Position numbers and translations under genes: made by a program. Positions 29,343 through 36,742 of a stretch of DNA of 64,000 nucleotides are shown piece by piece. How positions within the stretch are numbered: the stretch's first letter is position 1; each line of letters starts with the position of its first letter. Source of the DNA: an uncultured Bacteroidales bacterium (GTDB taxonomy: Bacteria > Bacteroidota > Bacteroidia > Bacteroidales > Muribaculaceae); the NCBI GenBank assembly GCA_902793405.1, contig CADBDH010000013.1:35916-99915 (forward strand), written 5' to 3'. The notes below the pieces were generated by a model. The model worked only from the letters and a program-made list of their open reading frames with translations, had not been told where the DNA came from and searched no databases.

Positions 29343-29374
29343 CAAAATTAATACATCGGTGTGGGGCTTGTCAA
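29343..29374 (-). promoter_or_regulatory. Promoter of the terminase gene
   Basis: The minus strand reads TTG (29374-29372), 21 bases, TAATTTTG (29350-29343). The leader would be about 165 bases. Confidence 0.65.
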
Positions 29375-29465
29375 GTGTTTTATGGTAAAATATCAATTAT
29401 TCGCCCCAAAAACCACCGTTTTCAGTAAAATTATTGGTGTTTTTACAACTTTTTCCGCGTTTTTC

Positions 29466-29497
29466 TTGACATCGGGTAGCTCCCGGCAGTAACTTTG
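29466..29497 (+). promoter_or_regulatory. Promoter of the replication module
   Basis: TTG (29466-29468), 21 bases, TAACTTTG (29490-29497). It diverges from the terminase promoter 92 bases away. Confidence 0.7.
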
Positions 29498-29734
29498 CAG
29501 CGTCTTAGCCCGCTAAAGCGGGAGGTCTGTTCCCGCTAGCGCGGGGGTCTAGAGTCTAGAGTCTAGGGTCTAGGGTTTAAGGACTAACAACTAACAACTA
29601 GAAAGGTGGCGCAAGCCGAACGCAATGAAAGCTTGCTTTCAATTGCTGAGGCGCAGCCCACCTTGCACGAGCAACGCGAGTGAAACTAACAACTGCGAGC
29701 GCAAGCGAGCATTAAACTAAAAACTTAAACAATC

Positions 29735-30799
29735 ATGGAAAACAACAATTCAGTTTTAGAAGAGATTCGTCGGCAGGCCGAGCTCTCCCCCGAAGAATTA
29801 CTTTCAAACGAGTACAACGAGCTCATTAAAGGTTTTGTCATCGACCGCAACATCGAGTACCCTGACCCCGAGTATCTCATCGAGATTGGCGGGGTGCCCA
29901 CGATGCCCAAGGGCAACCTTGTGGCCTTGAGTGCCAAGTGGAAAAACGGCAAAACCTTCTTTTGCGACATCTTGAGCGCCATCTTCCTGGGCTGTGACCA
30001 GTTCGCCAATTGTCGCAGCCGCCAGACCGAGGGGCGGGTCCTGTTCTTCGACACCGAGCAGGCCGAAAGCGATACCGCCCGCATCCACAAGACCATCGAT
30101 GCGATGACCCCCGAGAGCCGTCACGACGACTTCAAGGTATTCTGCCTGCGTGAAGCGGTTATCGACACCGACACCGACCAGAGCACAGCCATCTCCCGCT
30201 ATGACCTCATCTGTCGCGCCATCGGGCAGGAGCACCCCGACCTGGTCATCATCGACGGCATTGCCGACCTGATCTACAACTACAACGATGTGATTGAGAG
30301 CCAGGACATGGTCAATAAGCTGGCCGCCATTGCCAACAAGCACAACTGCTGCATCGTTGTGGTCATGCACCAGAACAAGGGGCAAAAGGACAGGAACATG
30401 AAGGGTCACCTGGGCACGATGCTGTTCCAGAAGTGCAGCGACGTGTTCAACGTGGAGAAGTGCGGCAGTGTCTTTATCGCCACCCATGCCGTGAGCCGCC
30501 ACCGCAACTGTGAGGACATCTGCTTTAAACTCGATGCCAATGCCGTGCCCATGGATGCCGTGGCCGACCGACAACTGCAGGTCGAACTTGACCGACAGCA
30601 TGCCGAGAGCAGCCTGCGGGAAATGCTCATCGACATCATTCCTGAGGACGGCACACCCATCAAGCGCAAGGAAATCGTTGAGAAGCTGAGCAGCCAATTT
30701 GGCTACAAGAAAACAAAAAGCTATGAGATGGTGAAGAATGCCATCAAAACCGGTTTGCTTGCCGAGGTTGACAGAATGAGTGTAAAACTCGGTTTTTAG
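29735..30799 (+). CDS. RepA-like hexameric ATPase (AAA_25/RecA fold)
   Basis: A 354-residue protein of the RepA/KaiC-like ATPase group found in plasmid, phage and island replication modules, where it acts as a DNA helicase. Walker A is SAKWKNGKTF (residues 66-75) and Walker B is LVIIDGIADL (170-179). VLFFDTEQAE and CIVVVMHQNKG are the arginine-side strands usual in RecA folds. The last 70 residues look like a winged helix (GTPIKRKEIVEKLSSQFGYK, then SYEMVKNAIKTGLL), probably for DNA binding. It is the first gene after the long structured leader and is followed by two more replication-type genes. Confidence 0.82.
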   Translation: MENNNSVLEEIRRQAELSPEELLSNEYNELIKGFVIDRNIEYPDPEYLIEIGGVPTMPKGNLVALSAKWKNGKTFFCDILSAIFLGCDQFANCRSRQTEGRVLFFDTEQAESDTARIHKTIDAMTPESRHDDFKVFCLREAVIDTDTDQSTAISRYDLICRAIGQEHPDLVIIDGIADLIYNYNDVIESQDMVNKLAAIANKHNCCIVVVMHQNKGQKDRNMKGHLGTMLFQKCSDVFNVEKCGSVFIATHAVSRHRNCEDICFKLDANAVPMDAVADRQLQVELDRQHAESSLREMLIDIIPEDGTPIKRKEIVEKLSSQFGYKKTKSYEMVKNAIKTGLLAEVDRMSVKLGF

Positions 30800-30837
30800 C
30801 AGGAGAGAGTTTTCCGTCCGTCCGCCTATATTATATA

Positions 30838-30975
30838 TATAACGGAAGAAACGGAAAACGGAAGAAACGGAAAACGTTGTTGTCATCGTAAGTACTGACA
30901 CAAAAAAAATAAATATATATATACTCACCTTAATCATTTTCCGCTCTTTCGTTCTTTCCGTTCCGTCCGCGACTA
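30838..30975. repeat. GGAAGAAAC tandem run and its inverted counterpart
   Basis: ACGGAAGAAACGGAAAACGG units at 30841-30876 face TTTCGTTCTTTCCGTTCCG at 30950-30968, so the gap between the ATPase gene and the next gene can fold back on itself. This resembles the GGACGAAAC repeats elsewhere in the island. Confidence 0.6.
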
Positions 30976-31034
30976 CACGCACAACCCACCGTTTTTATCA
31001 ACAAATATTATTCATCCTATTAATTTTTTTTACC

Positions 31035-31727
31035 ATGAAAAATTCCAATGATTTAGTAAACATCGCCAAAACAATTGCCGATGCCCTGTTAGAGGGTCTG
31101 TCTATCGGTTTTAGCAACTCGAAAGGCGAGCAGCAAGTCGTCGTTTCCAACCCCGATAGCGGCTATGAGATTCGTATGACTGTCAATCATCCCAGAATCA
31201 TCTGCCCTAGGGATTACAAATTCGTTTACGGGGCAAAGTCAAACGCAAAGGCCGACCAGGAGGTTAAGCCCGAAGCCATCATCGCCCAAAAGAAGAAAAA
31301 TTCCCGCTGGTGGTCTCGTTTCAACTTCGAGAAGAACATTATGAAGATGACCCTGCTGGCCCTGCAAGACCGCTATCCCACCGAGCAGAGTTTCACGCAA
31401 GACATGTTTGCCGCCAAGTTGGCAGCCATGATGAAGTGGAAACACAATACGGCCCGCAAGCACATCACCCAGGCCGCCAAGATGGGCCTCATCACCCGCG
31501 CCATCATCGGTACCGCCTATCATGTCACCGGCATCAATGATGTCGATGCCCAGACCCTGAAAGAGGAACTCGCCGAGCGCGAGCAGCCACCCGTGAGACG
31601 ACCCTTGCCGGGAGAGAAAGTTGACGTCGAGGGAACAATCGTGTCGGGAAGCGCCATCGCCCATGAGGCCCGCCCCCTGTTTGAACTGGAATTGGAGAAG
31701 GCCGTCGATGAGACCCTCTTGCCGTAA
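31035..31727 (+). CDS. Island-encoded winged-helix protein, probably replication-related
   Basis: A 230-residue cytosolic protein without a recognised family. Residues about 100-165 look like a DNA-binding winged helix: FEKNIMKMTLLALQDRYPTE, FTQDMFAAKLAAMMKWKHNT, ARKHITQAAKMGLITR. The first 90 residues (LEGLSIGFSNSKGEQQVVVS) may be a small beta domain. It lies between the RepA-like ATPase and the Toprim-like protein, and its last 20 bases overlap the next gene's start. This is typical of a translationally coupled replication module; a role in initiation or copy control is inference. Confidence 0.65.
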   Translation: MKNSNDLVNIAKTIADALLEGLSIGFSNSKGEQQVVVSNPDSGYEIRMTVNHPRIICPRDYKFVYGAKSNAKADQEVKPEAIIAQKKKNSRWWSRFNFEKNIMKMTLLALQDRYPTEQSFTQDMFAAKLAAMMKWKHNTARKHITQAAKMGLITRAIIGTAYHVTGINDVDAQTLKEELAEREQPPVRRPLPGEKVDVEGTIVSGSAIAHEARPLFELELEKAVDETLLP

Positions 31728-32838
31728 GTTCGTCTACCCGCTGGATCTGGACCGCATCGCCCGCGACGTGTCCAGCCGCCGAATCGACATCGCGCCCACC
31801 CGCCTGGCGTGGGAACGCCTCGCACAATGCTGCGCCACCATCAAGGGCGAGCAGGGGCGCGATGCCTTTCACCTGATGGCCGCCGTGTGGCCCGACTACA
31901 ACCGCCACGACAGCGAGCTGTGCTACAACCGCGCCCTGCGGCAGACGGGCCGTGCCGTTTCCATCGGCTACCTGGCATGGGCGCTCAAGCGACACGGCAT
32001 CGACATCAACCATCACCGCTACCGCAAGGCGGGAAAACCACAAATCGTAAAAACCAACAAAACAAACCAACAAAACACCAGTACCATGAAAAAGATACCA
32101 TTAAACACCATGCTCAACACGCTGGCCAATCAGCGCTCGCTGTTGGGACTCAACCCGCTCACCGACCTGCTGCTGCGCCTTTTCCCGCAATCGCGCGTGA
32201 TTAAGGCAGTGGAACGCTACTATGTCGGCTTCAACGCGTTCAACACCCGCAAGACGGGCGACGCCCTCATCTATTGGCAGCTCGATGCCAGCAAGAAGAT
32301 CATCAATGCCAAGAAAATGTATTATAAGAGCGACGGCCACCGCGACAAGAAGCTGCCACCCATGGTTATGTATCCCGGCAACCCGCAATGCCTGTTCGGG
32401 CTGCACCTCTTGACAGAAGCCGACCCCGACACTCCCGTCGCCATCGTCGAGAGCGAGAAGTCGGCACTGATTATGTCAATCGCTAGGCCCGAATACCTGT
32501 GGATGGCCTGCGGCAGCCTCAACAACTTCAATGAGAAATTCCTCGAGCCACTGCGACAAAGGTTGATAATCGGCTTCCCCGACGTCGATATCCAGCGGGA
32601 TAAACAATCAGGCGTCTCAACGTCCTGTGCCCTGTGGGGAAAAACAGCCAAGCTAATGCGACTCAAGGGGTGGAGAATCATCATTGACTCACAACTGGAA
32701 CGCACCGCCAACACCTCCCAGCGCATGGACAAAATCGACGTGGCCGACATTGCACTCGACAATGCCAAACAGCAGCACTACAAGAGCCTGCTACGTGTAC
32801 ACGCGGACGAAACGGACGAAACGAACAAAACAAACTAA
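31708..32838 (+). CDS. Primase/Toprim-like protein (DUF6371-like), apparently fused from two ORFs
   Basis: A 376-residue protein. The N-terminal 105 residues are helical (WERLAQCCATIKGEQGRDAF, then AWALKRHGIDINHHRY) like the helical domain accompanying mobile-element primases. The C-terminal part has a Toprim-like strand VAIVESEKSALIMS (about 244-257), CGSLNNFN and FPDVD (about 290-294), as in DUF6371 proteins of Bacteroidetes elements. The linker (KPQIVKTNKTNQQNTST) reads like translated intergenic repeat, and ATG 32086 (MKKIPLNTMLNTLANQ) would be a natural start for a separate second gene. The final residues RVHADETDETNKTN come from a GGACGAAAC repeat. The start at 31708 overlaps the previous gene by 20 bases. 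Confidence 0.7.
   Translation: MRPSCRKFVYPLDLDRIARDVSSRRIDIAPTRLAWERLAQCCATIKGEQGRDAFHLMAAVWPDYNRHDSELCYNRALRQTGRAVSIGYLAWALKRHGIDINHHRYRKAGKPQIVKTNKTNQQNTSTMKKIPLNTMLNTLANQRSLLGLNPLTDLLLRLFPQSRVIKAVERYYVGFNAFNTRKTGDALIYWQLDASKKIINAKKMYYKSDGHRDKKLPPMVMYPGNPQCLFGLHLLTEADPDTPVAIVESEKSALIMSIARPEYLWMACGSLNNFNEKFLEPLRQRLIIGFPDVDIQRDKQSGVSTSCALWGKTAKLMRLKGWRIIIDSQLERTANTSQRMDKIDVADIALDNAKQQHYKSLLRVHADETDETNKTN
32792..32835. repeat. GGACGAAAC repeat, copy read as protein
   Basis: ACGTGTACACGCGGACGAAA, then CGGACGAAACGAACAAAAC. The same core occurs at about 36190-36240 and 36467-36505 and inverted at 27091-27137. Here it is the 3' end of the Toprim-like gene. Confidence 0.7.
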
Positions 32839-32851
32839 CAACTGAATCACC

Positions 32852-33004
32852 ATGGACAATCATCAAGCAACACCCGACCAGACGGGCAAACTCTTCGATA
32901 ACCCGCAGGTAGAACAGACCGACGACGCCATCTACATGCACTTCCCCCATCTGGAAGAAGCCCTCGCCGACGAATACCTCAACCTCATGGCAAGCCTCCT
33001 CTAG
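32852..33004 (+). CDS. Small acidic ORF, 50 residues, unknown
   Basis: It begins MDNHQATPDQTGKLFDNP and ends EEALADEYLNLMASLL, followed by TAG. It lies 14 bases after the Toprim-like gene, in the same direction. The acidic composition (net strongly negative) and codon use like its neighbour argue for translation. Small acidic proteins in islands sometimes act as DNA mimics or anti-restriction factors, but nothing here proves that. No family recognised. Confidence 0.5.
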   Translation: MDNHQATPDQTGKLFDNPQVEQTDDAIYMHFPHLEEALADEYLNLMASLL

Positions 33005-33110
33005 CCGCCCCACGCTTTTTAAAAAACAACTCAAACAACTTAAACAACAAACGCGGTGCAACCGACCTTAACCTCGGCTGCACCGCTATTATTATCGGCT
33101 TGCGATGCAA

Positions 33111-33692
33111 TTATTTGAAAATGAAAGATAAAACGGCAAAAATAGCGGCTATTATCGTTGCAATAGCGGCTGCTGCATATATATCTATTCTGTAGTAATG
33201 AAAAGCGACAACTGAAGCTGCAATAGCTGTAATACAAAACAATACTTTCAACTTGAATTTTTTCTTTTTCTCTTCTGGAGGATTCGCTGCAATTGGTTTA
33301 GGTTTAGGTTTTAATTCATTGTGACTTTCGGTTTCATTGGTTGTTTGGGCCGTCTGAGAATTATCAGGGCTTTCACCATTCTCCCCGCTTTCTAAATGGT
33401 CTATAGAGATAGTGAGAATGCCTAGAATATCAGAAAGATATACTGGAGAAAAATGATTAAATTCAAATGAATCGAACAACTTGTTAATCTCAAAAATCTT
33501 GTTTTTTTCATGTTTCGCTATATAATCCTTTACTTCATATTTCCAGATGCCATAGTCATTATAATTAAATTTTTGATCATTCGAATCGTCAGTTACTTCT
33601 GTAGTATATCCATTTTTAAGTTCATAAAGCTGATGACGATGTTTTTGTATAACATCCTTTCCATAACTAAGTATTTCTTCTGGTGTCCTCAT
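33111..33692 (-). CDS. AT-rich two-helix membrane protein, last gene of the methyltransferase cassette
   Basis: A 193-residue protein of unknown family. The N-terminal 115 residues are soluble and charged (MRTPEEILSYGKDVIQKHRH, then SDILGILTISIDHLESGENG). A Pro/Lys-rich linker (NELKPKPKPIAANPPEEKKK) follows, and the C-terminus is two adjacent hydrophobic helices (VLFCITAIAASVVAFHYY and AAAAIATIIAAIFAVLSFIF). The soluble domain should face the cytosol. The gene is far more AT-rich than the window average. It follows the DUF262-HNH gene by 38 bases on the same strand, so it may be the membrane partner or effector of that cassette; this is inferred from position only. Confidence 0.65.
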   Translation of the reverse strand: MRTPEEILSYGKDVIQKHRHQLYELKNGYTTEVTDDSNDQKFNYNDYGIWKYEVKDYIAKHEKNKIFEINKLFDSFEFNHFSPVYLSDILGILTISIDHLESGENGESPDNSQTAQTTNETESHNELKPKPKPIAANPPEEKKKKFKLKVLFCITAIAASVVAFHYYRIDIYAAAAIATIIAAIFAVLSFIFK

Positions 33693-33730
33693 ATAGTTGA
33701 AATATCCTAAAATTGTGATCTAACGATGAA

Positions 33731-34891
33731 CTATTTGTTGCCCTTGGAGCGGTTGTGGTAACGGCACAGCATTTGGCAGTTTTTCTCGTTGCTGGTGCCG
33801 CCCTTGCTCCAGGCGGTGACATGGTCGGCATCCATCTCGCCCAGTTTATAGATGCGGGTGCTGTTGCTGCCCTCTTGCAAAGCGCAGTCGGGGCAGTTGC
33901 TCACGCCCTTTGCCTTGGCAGCCTCGGTCTGCTTGGCATAGACGCGGTTGATCGTCGCCTTGTCAAACATGCGGATGTTCAACAGGCTCTTGTCCTTCTC
34001 ACCGCCCAGGATGTATTCAAACACGCCCTTGTGGTTGGTTACATAGGGGTCGGCATACAGTTCATGCACGCGCTGGGAAACGGCATCCACGTTATAAGGA
34101 TTCTTGTGGTATTCCTCATAGAATCGTCCCCACTCCAGGCCGCGCATCTCGGGCAAAACATCCTTGAACACGCCCGAAGCCCAATCGATAACCGTATTGA
34201 AATAGGCCTTGACTGGAGTGATATCAGTATCCTGGCGGTGCTTGCTCATATAGCCATCCACATTGTCCTGGCTTACCCATTGCAGGGCACGTTCAAGGTA
34301 GTCCTGGCGGTTGGCCGACCCTTTGATGTAGGCACTCCATTTTTGGATATTGGCATTCTGCGAGTTGCTGAATTCTTCCTTAAGGGCGGTCACAAACGGG
34401 CCCGAATAAACGGCATTCAATTTTTCCTGATTGTTCAAGTTCACGCCGGGGATATTAACGGTCTGAAACCAGTCCTTGATTTCGCTCTCGGTGCCCTTGC
34501 AGATGTAGATGAGCAGACGGGTGTTGAGCACCTTGTTACGGTCTTCCTCGTTAAGGCCGTCGATGTACTGCTGCATCCCGTTCTTGTCCTTAATGGCGAG
34601 TTTGTGGGTTACAAAGCGGCCCAGGCTCGTGATGCGCTGCTGGCCGTCAAGCACCTCGTAATTGTCACCCACCTGATTGAAATAGATGACCCCAAGGGGA
34701 TAGCCCTTCAGCACCGAGTCAATGACGGCGACATCACGCTTGCCGTCAGCATAGATATAATTGCGCTGGTACTCGGGCTGGATGGTCAGTTTGCCATTCA
34801 TGCCGAACAGGCCTTTACCCTCTAACTCGTTATAGATAAAGCCCTCGCAGATTTCGCGAACAGTGATGTCTGTCCTTAATATCGTTTCCAT
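33731..34891 (-). CDS. DUF262 (GmrSD-type) protein with C-terminal HNH nuclease
   Basis: A 386-residue protein. The N-terminal DUF262 domain, the ParB/Srx-like fold of type IV restriction proteins, has IQPEYQRNYIY (residues 37-47) and the signature LDGQQRITSLGRF (81-93). Then comes a helical middle region. The C-terminus is an HNH nuclease with zinc-binding CPDC (about 333), MDADHVTAWSKGG (catalytic His about 357) and LCRYHNRSKGNK. DUF262-HNH proteins hydrolyse nucleotides and cut DNA in GmrSD-like and other anti-phage systems. It starts six bases after the methyltransferase stop, so the two are surely co-translated. Confidence 0.88.
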   Translation of the reverse strand: METILRTDITVREICEGFIYNELEGKGLFGMNGKLTIQPEYQRNYIYADGKRDVAVIDSVLKGYPLGVIYFNQVGDNYEVLDGQQRITSLGRFVTHKLAIKDKNGMQQYIDGLNEEDRNKVLNTRLLIYICKGTESEIKDWFQTVNIPGVNLNNQEKLNAVYSGPFVTALKEEFSNSQNANIQKWSAYIKGSANRQDYLERALQWVSQDNVDGYMSKHRQDTDITPVKAYFNTVIDWASGVFKDVLPEMRGLEWGRFYEEYHKNPYNVDAVSQRVHELYADPYVTNHKGVFEYILGGEKDKSLLNIRMFDKATINRVYAKQTEAAKAKGVSNCPDCALQEGSNSTRIYKLGEMDADHVTAWSKGGTSNEKNCQMLCRYHNRSKGNK

Positions 34892-34897
34892 ATCGTC

Positions 34898-36079
34898 TTA
34901 TTGTTTCTTGCGGATTAGGATTCTAGGATAAACTTGTGTAAAGTAGTTATTATCTACTATGTAATAAGTTTCACTATTGGGAACCTTTTCGTGTTTTATT
35001 GTTGCTCCATCATTAAGTTTTGTAACTTTTGATTCTTTTCCTGTTTTATCAACTTGGATTTGTTCAGGATATATTTTATTTGCCATTCCATACCAAGTTT
35101 TGGTAATTCCCAAAATCTCAAATTGCTCTGGGCAATATTTATCTAGAAAAGAGACAGGAACCCCCATTACGCTATCATAATCACTGGGAATAGCATCGGT
35201 GTAAGGTACTTCTATGGCATCATAATTATCATAATGATCATAACTATCTTTTCCCCTAATCTCTTTGTGTCTGCTGAATTTCAAGTTATCAGCCATGGTC
35301 ATCAAAGGCAAGAACTGATGACGGCGACCATGGTCAAGATTGGTAAACCAACGCACACCCTTAACACGGATGTATTTTTTACCCTGGTCATCAATTCTCC
35401 ATCCAGCGGCAGTTAGCGGATATTCGTCAGGTACTCCAAACTCCCTGTCACCGCTACTAATGGAACACCCATACCATACCTGATTATCCTTTATCAACGG
35501 GAAAACCTCTTTATAGGTAATCGCGTTCATATTGCCGATGATGAGAAACTGCTTGTCTGCTTCGACAATCCATGCCAGGAATTCACGGAAGAGCGAAAAC
35601 GGCGGGTTGGTAATGATAATGTCGGCCTGGTCACGCAAGTTGCAGATTTCCTTACTGCGGAAATCGCCGTCGCCCTCAAGGTACTGCCATTCCAAGTCCT
35701 CAAAGTTGATTTTGCCATCCCCCGTCACATCATGGTCAAGAACGAAGATTTTGCCGTGGGTCTTGCTCTTGTCGGCATCAAAATGCGGTGCCTCGGTCTC
35801 GAACAAGGTGGGCACATAGCCAAATTTGTAGCGCTTGCTCTCGGGGGCATAACTGGTGGAAATCAACTTTTTCAAGCCGAAGGTCTCAAAGTTCTGGGCA
35901 AAGTATTTGGTAAAATTGCTCCACTCGGGATCGTCACACGGCAGCAGCACCGTCTTGCCACGAAACACGTCGGGGTTATACTCCAGATAGGCCGACACCT
36001 CTTTCTCGATGTCATGATACTGGGTATAGAACTCGTCATTTTTGGCCTCTTTGGCTTTGGATAAATTCTCGTTTGCCAT
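34898..36079 (-). CDS. EcoRI-family adenine-specific DNA methyltransferase
   Basis: A 393-residue N6-adenine methyltransferase of the EcoRI-methylase family. The N-terminal signature is KNDEFYTQYHDIEKEVSAYL, with VLLPCDDPEWSNFTKYFAQN for the SAM-binding region. The catalytic motif is IIITNPPFSLFREF (NPPF at 158-161). It should methylate adenine in a specific site; the site cannot be read from sequence. It is the first gene of the cassette, with its own promoter. The 3' part of the gene (about 34898-35480) is much more AT-rich than the 5' part, which suggests a mosaic gene with a swapped C-terminal half. Confidence 0.87.
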   Translation of the reverse strand: MANENLSKAKEAKNDEFYTQYHDIEKEVSAYLEYNPDVFRGKTVLLPCDDPEWSNFTKYFAQNFETFGLKKLISTSYAPESKRYKFGYVPTLFETEAPHFDADKSKTHGKIFVLDHDVTGDGKINFEDLEWQYLEGDGDFRSKEICNLRDQADIIITNPPFSLFREFLAWIVEADKQFLIIGNMNAITYKEVFPLIKDNQVWYGCSISSGDREFGVPDEYPLTAAGWRIDDQGKKYIRVKGVRWFTNLDHGRRHQFLPLMTMADNLKFSRHKEIRGKDSYDHYDNYDAIEVPYTDAIPSDYDSVMGVPVSFLDKYCPEQFEILGITKTWYGMANKIYPEQIQVDKTGKESKVTKLNDGATIKHEKVPNSETYYIVDNNYFTQVYPRILIRKKQ

Positions 36080-36123
36080 ATTGCAATCATTATGATAAAG
36101 CGTTGCGCTCTAACAAGCAATGG

Positions 36124-36153
36124 CAAAGGTAGTAAAATTCCGTGATATGGCAA
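36124..36153 (-). promoter_or_regulatory. Promoter of the methyltransferase cassette
   Basis: The minus strand reads TTG (36153-36151), 19 bases, TACCTTTG (36131-36124). Transcription would begin about 36117, 38 bases before the ATG. Confidence 0.75.
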
Positions 36154-36189
36154 CAATTCATTAAATGCGAAACCTCAAAACCGACAATG

Positions 36190-36505
36190 ACACGTGCACG
36201 CGCGGACGAAACGGACGAAACGGACGAAACAAACAACTTGAACAACGTTGAACAACAAAAACAACATTCTTTTTAATTCAACACAACCCGGTTGTTTGTA
36301 AAAGCACCAATGCCAAGCCGCCAAGCCTTTTAAGGTCTGCGAACCTTTAGCTCGGCGTAGCCAATTAAACGAATGAAACGAATGCATCCGCACTCCCCTC
36401 AACCGGGAATGCGGATGCTTCTCTAAGCCCTAAGCCCTAAACTGCGAGCCCCAGCGAGCATCATCCCACGTGCACACGCGGAAAAAACGGACGAAACGAA
36501 CGGGA
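36190..36505. repeat. GGACGAAAC repeats at the island's right side
   Basis: The first block is CACGTGCACGCGCGGACGAA with three GGACGAAAC units (36190-36231). The second block is CACGTGCACACGCGG plus degenerate units (36467-36505). Both carry the same CACGTG-CACGCG head as the copies at 32792 and 27091. Confidence 0.7.
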
Positions 36506-36534
36506 CCCCCCTAAGACGCCAAGTTTTTTTAAAC

Positions 36535-36669
36535 ACTTGCATTTATGTCCGCGCTTCGCACGGAGAAATTAATCAAAAATAAATATCTATTTTGATTATT
36601 AATAATTTTGTTTAATTTTTCGGCCGATAGGCCGATTGAAAATCCTGAGGCGAATGATGACACAGCCTC
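36535..36669. repeat. Inverted, truncated copy of the 27149 element (right copy)
   Basis: Read on the minus strand it begins GAGGCTGTGTCATCATT and follows the left copy through AATCGGCCTATCGGCCGA, AATTAAACAAAATTATTAAT and TTTCTCCGTGCGAAGCGCGG. It lacks about 25 internal bases and the distal terminal repeat. It directly adjoins the dispersed repeat at the end of fucP. Confidence 0.7.
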
Positions 36670-36742
36670 AATGATAAGGGTTGTTGCGGTTGTTGTGACC
36701 CGGTTGTTGTCCCGGTTGGTTGAGAACGGTTAGCGGCGGGTG
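36663..36742. repeat. Dispersed repeat, copy 2 (first copy at 24159-24242)
   Basis: CTCAATGATAAGGGTTGTTG, GACCCGGTTGTTGTCCCGG and TGAGAACGGTTAG recur in order. It overlaps the last codons of fucP, so part of the C-terminus of that protein (HTRR) is encoded by the repeat. Confidence 0.7.

Larger units (their letters stand above)
29169..29734. other. 570-base divergent regulatory region of the island
   Basis: It holds two outward promoters (see 29343 and 29466), hairpins CCCGC-taaa-GCGGG and CCCGC-tagc-GCGGG (about 29508-29545), a GTCTAGA/GTCTAGG tandem run (29548-29578) and a dispersed repeat (about 29603-29672). That repeat reads GCGCAAGCCGAACGCAATG...TGAGGCGCAGCCCACCTTGC and is related to the triplicated repeat at 52517-52740. 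No gene is seen. The leader of the replication module would be about 230 bases long and highly structured. Confidence 0.65.
27149..36669. mobile_element. Accessory island flanked by inverted repeat copies
   Basis: About 9.5 kb between two inverted, roughly 85% similar copies of one repeat. Cargo: a solitary terminase large subunit, three replication-type genes, a 50-codon ORF and a methyltransferase/DUF262-HNH/membrane-protein cassette. GGACGAAAC-type repeats occur only in this interval, and base composition swings from GC-rich to strongly AT-rich inside it. I see no integrase, transposase, relaxase, portal, capsid or tail gene, so it is either a decayed phage or satellite, or an element mobilised in trans. 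The limits are inferred from the repeats, not from a known att site. Confidence 0.6.
36154..36729. other. Repeat-rich right boundary of the island
   Basis: No gene is seen. In order: GGACGAAAC tandem repeats (36190-36240), a GAACCTTTAGCTCGGCGTAG motif shared with about 1505 (36337-36365), TAAGCCC units (36424-36440), another CACACGCGG-AAACGGACG repeat (36467-36505), the inverted copy of the 27149 element (36535-36669) and the second dispersed repeat (36663-36742). Confidence 0.65.

Noticed and set aside
27330-36669. Calling the island a classical phage-inducible satellite or a complete prophage.
   Set aside because: No integrase, portal, capsid, tail, lysis or relaxase gene could be found; the evidence supports only an unclassified element.
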